Assembly: GCA_023389035.1 (NCBI GenBank)
Contig: JAEWFC010000033.1
Coordinates: 4,348-68,347 of the forward strand
DNA length: 64,000 nucleotides
Source of the DNA: Acidobacteriota bacterium
Lineage (GTDB): Bacteria; Acidobacteriota; Blastocatellia; Pyrinomonadales; Pyrinomonadaceae
Reading direction: 5' to 3'
Positions 7,244-14,831 of this stretch are shown here, in pieces (within the stretch, counting starts at the first letter, position 1; every line of letters starts with the position of its first letter). The notes below the pieces were generated by a model. It was given only the letters and a program-made list of their open reading frames with translations, ran no database searches and was not told the DNA's origin. The translations under genes were made by a program, and so were the position numbers.

Positions 7244-9232
7244 CTAAGGCTTGTCGTGGTTCGGGATCGGAAGATCGCCGTTTAGCCCAAATTGAGCCGC
7301 CTGCAGCTGACCGTTCGAACTTCGCAAGACGTACCAGATACCTGTCGAAGGCCGGAAGACGGCTATATCGTCGCGTCCATCACCATCGTATTCACCAACA
7401 ACGGGAATATCGCCATTTAGGCCCCAGTTCGTGATCTGAACGGTCTGAGTCAGGCTGCGGTTGATATACCACGTTCCATTAGCCGGGCGAAAGACCGCGA
7501 TATCGCTTTTCGTATCACCATCGAAATCGCCCTGGGCCGGAATGTCGCCGTTCTGTCCGAAAGGCGTGAAGACGGTAAAGGTTGGGTTCGTACTGTTCAG
7601 CCGATACCACGTGCCGTTCGACGGGCGAAAGACGGATATGTCATATCTCCCGTCCCCGTCATAATCTCCCGGCGTAGGCTGATCTCCATTGATACCAAAG
7701 GTTATCTCCTCGTAACCAAAATCGCTCGACCGCAGCTTATACCAAACTCCTGTCGAAGGCCGATAAACAACGAAATCAGACTTCCCGTCGCCATCGTAAT
7801 CGCCCGCGGCAGGAATGTCGCCGTCGAGACCGAACGGTATCGCAAAGAAGGTTGAATCGGTGCTCCGCAAAACGTACCATGTGCCGTTCGAAGGCCTAAA
7901 TACTGCCGTATCCGCTATATTATCGCCATCATAGTCCTTTGCGACAGGAACGTCACCGCTAAGGCCGAACGTCGTGTAGCTCACACTGCCGTTGCGGCTG
8001 TTCAGGACGTACCAAACGCCGTTTGACGGACGAAAGACGCTGATATCAGTGCGAAGGTCGCCGTCGAAATCTGCTGAACTCTTGTTACCGAGGATCTTGT
8101 CGATCGTGCCGCCAAGACCGACGACATAAAGCTCGCCATCCTCGTCTTCACCGAACGAAGAAATGCTGCGCGTGGTGTCGAGCAGCATTAGCTGCTGACT
8201 GTTTACCCATGTGAGGATCTCGCCAGAGCAGTAATCGGCGTACATATACTCGCCCTGCAGGCGTGCGTGCTGTTTACCGCGATAAACGTAACCGCCCGTA
8301 ACGGCACATCGGGGCGATGACCGCGGATAATCAAAGATCGGCGGCGTGTGGTTGATCGGCGTCGCACCGGTCGAACAGAGTTGCGGATCTAAACCGGTGC
8401 AATTAAAGCCCTCATAAACTCGCCATCCCATGTTCCCGCCGCGATGCACGATACTCACCTCTTCACGTGCGCCTTGGCCGACATCGCCTGCGTAGAGATG
8501 ACGTGAACCTCCGCGGTCAAAAGACCAGCGCCACGGATTCCTGAGACCGATCGCATATATCTCATCGGCTCCATTCACACCGACATACGGGTTATCAGAG
8601 GGGTTGGTATATGGGGGATTGCTGTTGTTCCCCGAAACATCAGGGGTTATCCGAAGAAACTTTCCAAGGAGCTCGTTTATGTTCTGCGATCTCGCTCCCG
8701 GATCATTAGCGGACCCGCCGTCACCCATTCCGATATAGAGATTGCCGTCAGGCCCGAACTCGATCATTCCGCCGTTGTGATTTGAGAACGGCTGCGGTAT
8801 CTCAAGGAGTATGCGTTCACTGTTCGGGTCTCCGATCGTATTGTTGTTGATCGCTGAGAAACGCGAGATGACTGTCGCACCGCCCGGATCGCGTGTGTAG
8901 TTAACGAAGAAGTATCCGTTGTTCTCGAAGTTCGGATGAAAGGCGAGTCCGAGCAGGCCGCGTTCTCCACCGGAAAGCACACGCGGATCGATGTTCATAA
9001 AGTCGGTCGGCGTGGTTGAGCCGGGCTGAACGACCTTTATTATGCCGTTCTGCTGGACGATGAACTTTCGCCGCGTGCCGTCGCCCGCATGCGTCAAGAG
9101 CACCGGTGATGTAAGCCCGCTGATATAGCTCTGCAAAATGCGTAGCGGCGGGAGATTGATCTGGGCCGCAACGCTTGCGGCTGCGGCGAGAAATGAGACG
9201 GTAACTACCAGAGCGAATGCAGTTTTTTTCAT
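7244..9232 (-). CDS. Secreted PQQ-type sugar dehydrogenase with FG-GAP-like repeats
   Basis: About 662 residues. A signal peptide (MKKTAFALVV, ending ASVAAQ) is followed by a six-bladed beta-propeller of the glucose/sorbosone dehydrogenase family (GGERGLLGLAFHP, NHNGGMIEFGPDGNLYIGMGDGG, GLRNPWRWSFD). After residue 390 come six repeats of about 46 residues with DYDGDGKSD...VFRPSNGTWYVLRS, a calcium-loop FG-GAP/VCBS pattern. The propeller probably oxidises a sugar or merely binds one; quinone binding cannot be seen directly. The repeats resemble those of the gene at 14,832. The start at 9232 gives a clean signal peptide; no strong ribosome site is seen. Confidence 0.85.
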   Translation of the reverse strand: MKKTAFALVVTVSFLAAAASVAAQINLPPLRILQSYISGLTSPVLLTHAGDGTRRKFIVQQNGIIKVVQPGSTTPTDFMNIDPRVLSGGERGLLGLAFHPNFENNGYFFVNYTRDPGGATVISRFSAINNNTIGDPNSERILLEIPQPFSNHNGGMIEFGPDGNLYIGMGDGGSANDPGARSQNINELLGKFLRITPDVSGNNSNPPYTNPSDNPYVGVNGADEIYAIGLRNPWRWSFDRGGSRHLYAGDVGQGAREEVSIVHRGGNMGWRVYEGFNCTGLDPQLCSTGATPINHTPPIFDYPRSSPRCAVTGGYVYRGKQHARLQGEYMYADYCSGEILTWVNSQQLMLLDTTRSISSFGEDEDGELYVVGLGGTIDKILGNKSSADFDGDLRTDISVFRPSNGVWYVLNSRNGSVSYTTFGLSGDVPVAKDYDGDNIADTAVFRPSNGTWYVLRSTDSTFFAIPFGLDGDIPAAGDYDGDGKSDFVVYRPSTGVWYKLRSSDFGYEEITFGINGDQPTPGDYDGDGRYDISVFRPSNGTWYRLNSTNPTFTVFTPFGQNGDIPAQGDFDGDTKSDIAVFRPANGTWYINRSLTQTVQITNWGLNGDIPVVGEYDGDGRDDIAVFRPSTGIWYVLRSSNGQLQAAQFGLNGDLPIPNHDKP

Positions 9233-9448
9233 AAGAGTCGGCCTATACAAGTTCCCGGGGAAAAACTCACGTGATGGCAAGTTCCGGGCGATCGCGAATT
9301 GTGACGATAACAACGCTGATCCGGCGAGAAAGGCCAGTCAGGCCGTTCGCAAGAGATCACGGAAATAGCCGGTAAAAGTCGTGGGCCGGCCGCAGTTAAT
9401 TTGAACTAGCTAGATTGTAGCCTCTTGCCGCGGCGGCGTGCAACGAAA

Positions 9449-10522
9449 TCACACGCGGTATCGCACCTTTCTGCCCGGTTCGGCGCTCTCGATGCTGTGA
9501 TTCTGAAGCCTCAGTGTCACATCGGCGGTCATTCGCAGATCCGATCGCTCGCCCCGCTGGAGATGAAAGTGCCCTGCTGCGGCGATCATCGCGGCGTTGT
9601 CGGTGGATAGATGTTTCGACGGAAAATACGCCGGAACGCCGACCCGTTCGGCAGCCTTTGATACCGCGGCTTGAAGGGCGAGGTTGCAGGCGACGCCGCC
9701 TGCCACGATAAGGGTTTTCGGCTGAAGCTGAACGGCTAGTTTTTCCAGTGTCGAACTCAGTGCGTGGACGACGGAAGCTTGAAAACTCGCGGCCACATCC
9801 ATGATCTGCTGCGAGGGCTCGCTTCCCTCTCTGACCGGTTCGATCGAATTCTCACGAAGATGTTTGGACACCGCTGTTTTTAGGCCGCTGAAGCTAAGAT
9901 CCGGCTTTCCGTCGGATATCTTTGCCTTTACAAAGCGGACGGATCTTGGGTCACCCGACGCCGCGATCTTTTCGATTATCGGCCCGCCCGGATAACCTAG
10001 GCCGAGCATCTTGGCGACCTTGTCAAAAGCCTCGCCAGCGGCATCGTCCCGCGTTCGCGAAACGATCTCGTACTTCCCCGGTTCGGGCAAGTGAAAGATA
10101 TTCGTATGACCGCCCGAAACGATGAGCGCGAGTGCGGGAAACTGAACCTCCGGATTTTCAAAGGCGACCGAGAAGACGTGCCCCTCGATATGATTCACTC
10201 CGACGATTGGAAGGCCGCGTGCCCATGCAAGCGATTTCGCATACGAAACGCCGACCAGCAATGCTCCGATCAATCCGGGCCCCTGTGTTACGGCAATACC
10301 ATCTATATCGTCGAGCGTTACGTTGGAGTCATTGAGAGCCTTTTCCACGACGTGGTCGATCTTTTCCAAATGCTCGCGGGATGCCAGCTCCGGGACCACA
10401 CCTCCGTATGGGCGGTGCAGTTCGATCTGCGAAGAAATGACGGACGAGAGTATCTCGCAGCCGTCGCGAACAACCGCAGCCGCTGTTTCATCACAGGAAG
10501 TTTCAATACCGAGCACGAGCAT
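9449..10522 (-). CDS. tsaD: tRNA N6-threonylcarbamoyladenosine synthase subunit TsaD
   Basis: 357 residues of the Kae1/Gcp family. Seen are LGIETSCDETAAAVV at the start, the metal-binding NHIEGH (His111 and His115), a TQGPGLIGALLVG loop, and the late IVAGGVACN motif. TsaD transfers threonylcarbamoyl to A37 of ANN-decoding tRNAs with TsaB, TsaE and TsaC. Length is normal. It is transcribed away from trxA, and the 177-base space between the two carries the trxA promoter. Confidence 0.97.
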   Translation of the reverse strand: MLVLGIETSCDETAAAVVRDGCEILSSVISSQIELHRPYGGVVPELASREHLEKIDHVVEKALNDSNVTLDDIDGIAVTQGPGLIGALLVGVSYAKSLAWARGLPIVGVNHIEGHVFSVAFENPEVQFPALALIVSGGHTNIFHLPEPGKYEIVSRTRDDAAGEAFDKVAKMLGLGYPGGPIIEKIAASGDPRSVRFVKAKISDGKPDLSFSGLKTAVSKHLRENSIEPVREGSEPSQQIMDVAASFQASVVHALSSTLEKLAVQLQPKTLIVAGGVACNLALQAAVSKAAERVGVPAYFPSKHLSTDNAAMIAAAGHFHLQRGERSDLRMTADVTLRLQNHSIESAEPGRKVRYRV

Positions 10523-10582
10523 TAATTCAGATTAACCGTGACAACTAGAACTAGCAAAGCAAGGGCGTTCGGGAAATTATAC

Positions 10583-10611
10583 TTGACAATTGTAACTGCC
10601 TTTGTTACAGT
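10583..10611 (+). promoter_or_regulatory. trxA promoter with Rrf2-type operator
   Basis: TTGACA (10583-10588), a 17-base spacer and TACAGT (10606-10611) make the promoter. In the spacer and the -10 lies TGTAAC-N7-GTTACA (10591-10609). The same palindrome with the same spacing covers the -10 of the Rrf2-family gene at 29,983-30,405, so that protein probably represses trxA too. Confidence 0.7.
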
Positions 10612-10698
10612 TTCTTTAATGATGTGAACCGACAAATTGTTCGGGTTTGCGCAATATTATCGCTAAGTTATAATTTAGCAATCATATAGGAGAAACCA

Positions 10699-11025
10699 AT
10701 GGGAACTTTTGCAAAAGACGTTAAGGATACGAGTTTTGAGACAGACGTATTAGGATCTGACAAGCCGGTTTTGGTTGATTTTTGGGCCGAATGGTGCGGT
10801 CCGTGCCGCATGATCGCTCCGTCGGTCGAAGCCGTCGCTGAAGAATACGATGGCAAGGCGGGATTCTTTAAGATGAATGTTGATGAGAATCCGGACGTTC
10901 CGCAGCGATACGGTATTCGCGGCATACCGACCCTGATCCTCTTCAAGGGCGGTCAGGAACAGGAACGGATCGTCGGCGCGGTCTCACGTGATGCGATCGC
11001 AAAGGTTGTCGGAAAATACGTTTAA
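10699..11025 (+). CDS. trxA: Thioredoxin
   Basis: 108 residues with the full thioredoxin pattern: VLVDFWAEWCGPCR with the redox pair Cys33/Cys36, the cis-proline loop GIRGIPTLILF, and a C-terminal helix. It is a general protein-disulfide reductase. AGGAGA lies before the ATG. The long leader (about 80 bases) from the upstream promoter, which carries an Rrf2-type palindrome, suggests redox- or nitrosative-responsive control. It is monocistronic, with its own terminator. Confidence 0.97.
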   Translation: MGTFAKDVKDTSFETDVLGSDKPVLVDFWAEWCGPCRMIAPSVEAVAEEYDGKAGFFKMNVDENPDVPQRYGIRGIPTLILFKGGQEQERIVGAVSRDAIAKVVGKYV

Positions 11026-11031
11026 GCACAG

Positions 11032-11068
11032 AAGGGCTGTTCGGAGGTCGATCCGGGCAGCCTTTTTT
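11032..11068 (+). terminator. Intrinsic terminator after trxA
   Basis: AAGGGCTG pairs with GCAGCCTT around a loop that itself pairs CGGA with TCCGG, followed by six T. The loop and 3' arm match, almost base for base, the terminator on the opposite strand at 52,126-52,160. Confidence 0.85.
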
Positions 11069-11169
11069 CGCGCCTTGCTAAATCGGCCACGACTCCGCAC
11101 CGCGCGAACAGTCGATTCGTTACATTTTTGGTCGAACCAGACAGCGTCGCCGCTGAAATGAAGACCTAA

Positions 11170-11358
11170 GTTACTTAAAAAAAGAGAAAAGTTAAGTAAC
11201 AAAACACAATTGTCACGTGACAAAAGACAAAAGTCAGCTAACAAAATACAAAAGTCTCGTGACAAAAGACAAAAGTCTGCTAACAAAAGACAAAAGTCTG
11301 CTAACAAAAGACAAAAGTCTGCTAACAAAAGACAATTGTTACGTAACAAATTAAGAAA
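11170..11358 (+). repeat. 21-bp tandem repeat array, nine units
   Basis: Nine contiguous units of exactly 21 bp lie in the trxA-arsR gap; consensus GTCTGCTAACAAAAGACAAA plus a final A. Units 6 and 7 are identical and the outer ones diverge. Each begins with a near-palindrome (GTCACGTGAC, GTTACGTAAC) and carries two A-tracts; 21 bp is two helical turns, so the tracts are in phase and the DNA should be curved. The same family, inverted, occurs at 51,843-52,031. The open frames across it are low-complexity and are not believed to be genes. Confidence 0.9.
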
Positions 11359-11444
11359 ATCAGCTGCCGAATAGGCTGGATCTTCGGTAACCGACAGAGA
11401 GAAACACAGTGTAATGCCGCCTTTTCAGAAGGCTTCTTTTTTTC

Positions 11445-11473
11445 TTGACAATATAACTACATAAGCATATAGT
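11445..11473 (+). promoter_or_regulatory. Promoter of the sulfur operon
   Basis: TTGACA (11445-11450), 17 bases, TATAGT (11468-11473). Only 9 bases separate the -10 from the arsR ATG and there is no Shine-Dalgarno, so the mRNA should start at or next to the ATG. A palindrome ATACATGTAT spans the likely start and could be the ArsR-type operator. Confidence 0.75.
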
Positions 11474-11482
11474 AATACATGT

Positions 11483-11812
11483 ATGGAACAAGAAATGTCA
11501 CCTGAGGCTCTGGTCCTCGTCGCGGAACGGTTCAAGGTCCTCGCTGAGCCGATCAGGCTGAAGCTGATCAATCTGCTTCGTGACGGCGAACTGACGGTAA
11601 ATGAACTAACCGCCAGATGCAGCACGAGCCAACCCAACATCAGCAAGCACCTGAAGGTGCTGACGGAAGCAGGTGTTCTGCAGCGTGATCAGCGCGGGAA
11701 CACGGTATTTTATTCGATCGCCGACCAGGGCATCTTCGAGCTCTGCGATCTGGTCTGTGATTCATTAAATGAACGGCTAAAGGCGCAGGCCAAGATATTC
11801 GCCTACAACTAA
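11483..11812 (+). CDS. ArsR/SmtB-family transcriptional regulator
   Basis: 109 residues with a winged helix: NELTARCSTSQPNISKHLKVLTEAGVLQRDQRGNTVFY in pieces is the usual ArsR recognition helix and wing. Cysteines are at the recognition helix (CSTSQ) and in the last helix (ELCDLVCDS), an arrangement seen in sulfur-sensing members such as BigR/SqrR, which respond to persulfide through two cysteines. Because the downstream genes are persulfide and sulfite genes, sensing of reactive sulfur is inferred. It leads the operon and probably autoregulates. Confidence 0.88.
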   Translation: MEQEMSPEALVLVAERFKVLAEPIRLKLINLLRDGELTVNELTARCSTSQPNISKHLKVLTEAGVLQRDQRGNTVFYSIADQGIFELCDLVCDSLNERLKAQAKIFAYN

Positions 11813-11830
11813 GAAGGAGCACCAAAAATA

Positions 11831-12349
11831 ATGAGTGAGTGTACGGTAATTGGATTAAAGGAACGGTTGGAAAATGGTGAGATACACCTCGTCGATGTTC
11901 GCGAAGAGGTCGAATTTGCGGGCGGCCGCGTATCCGGGGCGAGTTTGCTCCCGCTTGGCGAGCTCGAGGAGCGACATCAGGAGTTGGACCATTCGAAACC
12001 GATCTACGTTATGTGCAGGACGGGGCGCCGCTCCGCCGAAGCACAACAGAAGCTGCGGGCGATGGGCTTTACGAACGTAGTGAACGTGTCGGGCGGCCTT
12101 GAAGAGTGGAAAAAGCAGGACCTTCCGGTCGAACGTGATGAACACGCTCCGTGGTCCATCGAACGCCAGGTGCGTTTCACCGCGGGATTGATCGTGCTCA
12201 CGGGCGTACTGCTCAGCCTTTTTGTTCACCCGTACTTTATCGCACTGTCGGGATTCGTCGGATTCGGACTTACGTTCACGGCCGCCATCGATTGGTGCGG
12301 CATGGGCCTATTGATCGCGAAAATGCCGTGGAACAGGCGTACAGCATAA
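11831..12349 (+). CDS. Rhodanese domain with YgaP-like membrane tail
   Basis: 172 residues. Residues 1-100 are a rhodanese domain with active-site loop CRTGRRS, which can carry a persulfide on the cysteine. Residues 110-172 are a DUF2892-type double membrane segment (VRFTAGLIVLTGVLLSLF, then an AIDWCGMG turn), the architecture of E. coli YgaP. It probably moves sulfane sulfur at the membrane. AAGGAG precedes the ATG, and the gene lies 18 bases after arsR, so it is in the same operon. Confidence 0.9.
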   Translation: MSECTVIGLKERLENGEIHLVDVREEVEFAGGRVSGASLLPLGELEERHQELDHSKPIYVMCRTGRRSAEAQQKLRAMGFTNVVNVSGGLEEWKKQDLPVERDEHAPWSIERQVRFTAGLIVLTGVLLSLFVHPYFIALSGFVGFGLTFTAAIDWCGMGLLIAKMPWNRRTA

Positions 12350-12382
12350 CCCTTATAACAGTAAATTCAGAGAGGAAACGCA

Positions 12383-13762
12383 ATGAAATTCAAACAATTC
12401 TATTTAGGATGTCTGGCACACGCCTCGTATTACATCGGATCGGGTGACCAAGCGGCGATCATTGATCCGCAACGCGACGTTCAACAATATATCGACGAGG
12501 CTGAGGCCAACGGACAAAAGATCAAATACGTTATCGAGACGCACTCGCACGCGGATTTCGTCAGCGGGCATATCGAGCTCTCGGAAAAGACCGGTGCGGA
12601 GATCATTTACGGCCAGCGAGCCAACACCGAGTTCCCCACACTGAAAGTAAAGGACGGCGATAAATTGGATCTCGGCGCAATTGAACTAACGTTTCTCGAA
12701 ACACCGGGCCACACGCCGGAAGGTATCACTATACTCGCAAAGAATACGGAAGCACCTGACGAACCCCTTAAGATGTTTACCGGTGACACGCTATTCATCG
12801 GCGACGTCGGCCGGCCGGACCTGGTCGGCTCCAAGGGATTTACCGCCGAGGAGATGGGAGCGATGCTTTATGATTCGCTTCAGGAAAAGATACTGCCGCT
12901 GCCGGATGAAACTGAAGTCTATCCTGCACACGGTGCGGGATCGCTCTGCGGAAAATCGCTTTCAAAGGAGACATGGTCAACGCTTGGTGAACAACGCAAG
13001 GTTAACTACGCGCTCAAACCAATGTCGAAGGAAGAGTTCATCAAGGTCGTGGCCTCTGATCAGCCCGAAGTTCCTGCTTACTTCCCTGTCAGTGCTGCGC
13101 AGAACTTAAAGGGATCGGCGTCCTTAGATGACCTTCCGAAACCCGTCGAGCTGACATCGGAGGAGATAGACGATTTTGACGGGGTGGTCGTCGATATCCG
13201 GCAAAATGTCGACTACGGTGCAGGCCACGTACCTAATTCGATAAACATCGGTCTGGGCGGGCAGTTCGCATCGTGGGCAGGAACACTGATCACGGTAGGA
13301 ACGCCTGTAGCACTAGTAGCCGATACTAGGGAAGATATCGACGAGGCATTCATGCGGTTGGCCCGCGTAGGCATCGAAACGACTAAGGGATATCTGCTGA
13401 TAGGAAATTACGACGGCGAGAAAAAGGGCGTCGAGCAGGTCTCGGTCGATGATGCGAGGAACGCGACCGCATCCGGTGATGTACAGTTTGTCGACGTACG
13501 CCGGCCCGCAGAACACGCGAACGGCCACGCAAAAGGCACCGTTAACCTGCCGCTCGATCGTCTTACCCGAGAACTCGATACGTTGAACCCGGAGGTCCCG
13601 ACCTACGTGATCTGCCAGAGCGGTTACCGTTCGAGCCTGGGCACGAGCGTTCTCGAGAACGCGGGGTTCAAAACGATCTACAACGTCACCGGCGGTACGA
13701 AAGCGTGGATGGACGCTGAGCTCGAAACCGACGTTTCAGCAACCGCGTGTGCTGTTGGTTAA
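12383..13762 (+). CDS. Persulfide dioxygenase-rhodanese fusion (CstB-like)
   Basis: 459 residues in three parts. Residues 1-245 are an ETHE1-like metallo-beta-lactamase fold (THSHADFVSGH, TPGHTPEG, MFTGDTLFIGDVGRPDL, YPAHGAGS) that oxidises persulfides to sulfite with a non-haem iron. Residues 260-350 are a rhodanese-like domain without a catalytic cysteine (LVADTRED at the loop). Residues 360-450 are an active rhodanese (CQSGYRS). This is the order in staphylococcal CstB. The sulfite made would be removed by the TauE exporter encoded next. It lies 33 bases after the rhodanese gene. Confidence 0.92.
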   Translation: MKFKQFYLGCLAHASYYIGSGDQAAIIDPQRDVQQYIDEAEANGQKIKYVIETHSHADFVSGHIELSEKTGAEIIYGQRANTEFPTLKVKDGDKLDLGAIELTFLETPGHTPEGITILAKNTEAPDEPLKMFTGDTLFIGDVGRPDLVGSKGFTAEEMGAMLYDSLQEKILPLPDETEVYPAHGAGSLCGKSLSKETWSTLGEQRKVNYALKPMSKEEFIKVVASDQPEVPAYFPVSAAQNLKGSASLDDLPKPVELTSEEIDDFDGVVVDIRQNVDYGAGHVPNSINIGLGGQFASWAGTLITVGTPVALVADTREDIDEAFMRLARVGIETTKGYLLIGNYDGEKKGVEQVSVDDARNATASGDVQFVDVRRPAEHANGHAKGTVNLPLDRLTRELDTLNPEVPTYVICQSGYRSSLGTSVLENAGFKTIYNVTGGTKAWMDAELETDVSATACAVG

Positions 13763-13810
13763 TTGGTACAGGGCCGGTAGTCGGCCCTCGTGAGATCCCA
13801 AGGAAATAAA

Positions 13811-14617
13811 ATGGAGTATCTGGCGTACGTTTTCGCTGCAGCTATAGGTGTGTCTCTTGGTTTGATCGGTGCAGGCGGCAGCATTCTGACGGTTCCCGTG
13901 CTGGTTTATCTGGCAAGAGTCGACCCCATTCTTGCAACAGCATATTCACTGTTCGTTGTGGGCTCGACCGCTTTGGTCGGCGGGATCCAGAACTCCTTCC
14001 GAGGCCTGGTAGATTTTAAGACGGGGTTGATATTTGGAGTGCCGTCGATCGCGGCAGTTTATGTCACACGCGCATGGGTGATGCCCGCGATACCAGGAGA
14101 CCTCGGGTTCGCAGGGTTCGCCCTTTCAAAAGGTACTGCGATCCTGCTGTTGTTCGCCGTCTTGATGGTTGCGACGTCCGTCTCAATGATCCGCAGCAAG
14201 CGAACGGCGATCGAGCTTTCCGAAGTAGGTAAAAAGGTTCACACCCACCATTTTGGACTTGTGCTGCTTGAGGGCATCGCGGTTGGCGGACTCACCGGAT
14301 TAGTAGGTGCCGGTGGCGGTTTCCTGATCATTCCCGCACTTGTTCTGCTTGCAGGGCTGGAAATGAAAGTAGCCGTGGGCACATCGCTTTTCATCATAGC
14401 TATGAAGTCGCTGTTGGGGTTTACCGGAGACATTCAGATCGGAACTGCGATAGATTGGCCGTTTCTGCTCGGGTTCACTGCAGCATCCGTTTCGGGAATC
14501 TTTTTGGGATCATGGCTCACCAAGTTCGTTGACGGCCATCGATTAAAAAAGGGCTTCGGCTGGTTTGTGTTGGTAATGGGAATTTACATGATAGTCCGTG
14601 AGACGGTCTTTGCGTGA
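13811..14617 (+). CDS. TauE/SafE-family sulfite exporter
   Basis: About 268 residues with seven or eight hydrophobic segments and two copies of the TauE core GLIGAGGS...VPVLVYL and GLVGAGGGFLIIPALVLLAG. Members export sulfite or related sulfur anions. In this operon it is the natural exit for sulfite made by the persulfide dioxygenase. AAGGAA a few bases before ATG 13811 decides that start over an upstream ATG at 13790. Its stop lies only 3 bases before the next, very short gene. Confidence 0.9.
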   Translation: MEYLAYVFAAAIGVSLGLIGAGGSILTVPVLVYLARVDPILATAYSLFVVGSTALVGGIQNSFRGLVDFKTGLIFGVPSIAAVYVTRAWVMPAIPGDLGFAGFALSKGTAILLLFAVLMVATSVSMIRSKRTAIELSEVGKKVHTHHFGLVLLEGIAVGGLTGLVGAGGGFLIIPALVLLAGLEMKVAVGTSLFIIAMKSLLGFTGDIQIGTAIDWPFLLGFTAASVSGIFLGSWLTKFVDGHRLKKGFGWFVLVMGIYMIVRETVFA

Positions 14618-14620
14618 AAT

Positions 14621-14773
14621 ATGGAAGGTTTGATTATAGTTATTGGATTTGTCGGACTCTGGCTTCTCATGCAGCTTGTGATACTTCCGAAGCTCGGTGT
14701 TCCAACCTGAATGAGGGGAGCATGCGACGCCGGGTCTCGGCGTCAGAAAAACGATGAAAACGATTCGTCGTAG
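14621..14773 (+). CDS. Candidate membrane-anchored small selenoprotein (in-frame TGA)
   Basis: ATG 14621 opens a frame of 29 codons to TGA 14708-14710: one membrane helix (GLIIVIGFVGLWLLMQLVIL) and then PKLGVPT. Read through as selenocysteine it continues 20 codons, UMRGACDAGSRRQKNDENDSS, to TAG 14771, giving 50 residues with Sec30 and Cys35. A 7-bp perfect hairpin with loop GGTCT starts 15 bases after the TGA; this is the apical loop sequence of the E. coli fdhF SECIS element that SelB binds. The helix would place a U-x4-C pair at the membrane surface. It is the last gene of the persulfide/sulfite operon. If the TGA is a stop, it is a 29-residue peptide instead. Confidence 0.7.
14726..14744 (+). 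promoter_or_regulatory. SECIS-like hairpin
   Basis: GACGCCG (14726-14732), loop GGTCT, CGGCGTC (14738-14744): seven Watson-Crick pairs, 22 bases from the TGA to the first loop G. Bacterial SECIS elements lie directly 3' of the UGA inside the coding region, with a guanine-uracil pair in a short apical loop, as here. A bulged U in the stem, as in fdhF, is not seen. Confidence 0.7.
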
Positions 14774-14779
14774 TAAAGA

Positions 14780-14815
14780 AAGCCCCGGCATGTTAAAGAC
14801 CTGCCGGGGCTTGTT
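14780..14815 (+). terminator. Intrinsic terminator after the sulfur operon
   Basis: AAGCCCCGGCA (14780-14790) pairs perfectly with TGCCGGGGCTT (14802-14812), followed by GTTT. On the other strand the stem is followed by TTTCTTT, so it probably also ends the gene coming from the right at 14,832. Confidence 0.9.
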
Positions 14816-14831
14816 TCGCGTCTCGCGATCT

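Noticed and set aside
10984..11349. 121-residue minus-strand reading frame with LLLADFC repeats
   Set aside because: It is the translation of the 21-bp repeat (seven codons per unit), has no ribosome site and runs into the trxA terminator.
11170..11358. CRISPR array
   Set aside because: Units are contiguous with no unique spacers, and no cas genes are present.
14621..14710. Plain 29-residue membrane peptide ending at TGA
   Set aside because: Possible, but the SECIS-like hairpin right behind the TGA and the open frame beyond make read-through the better explanation; kept as the alternative in the feature entry.
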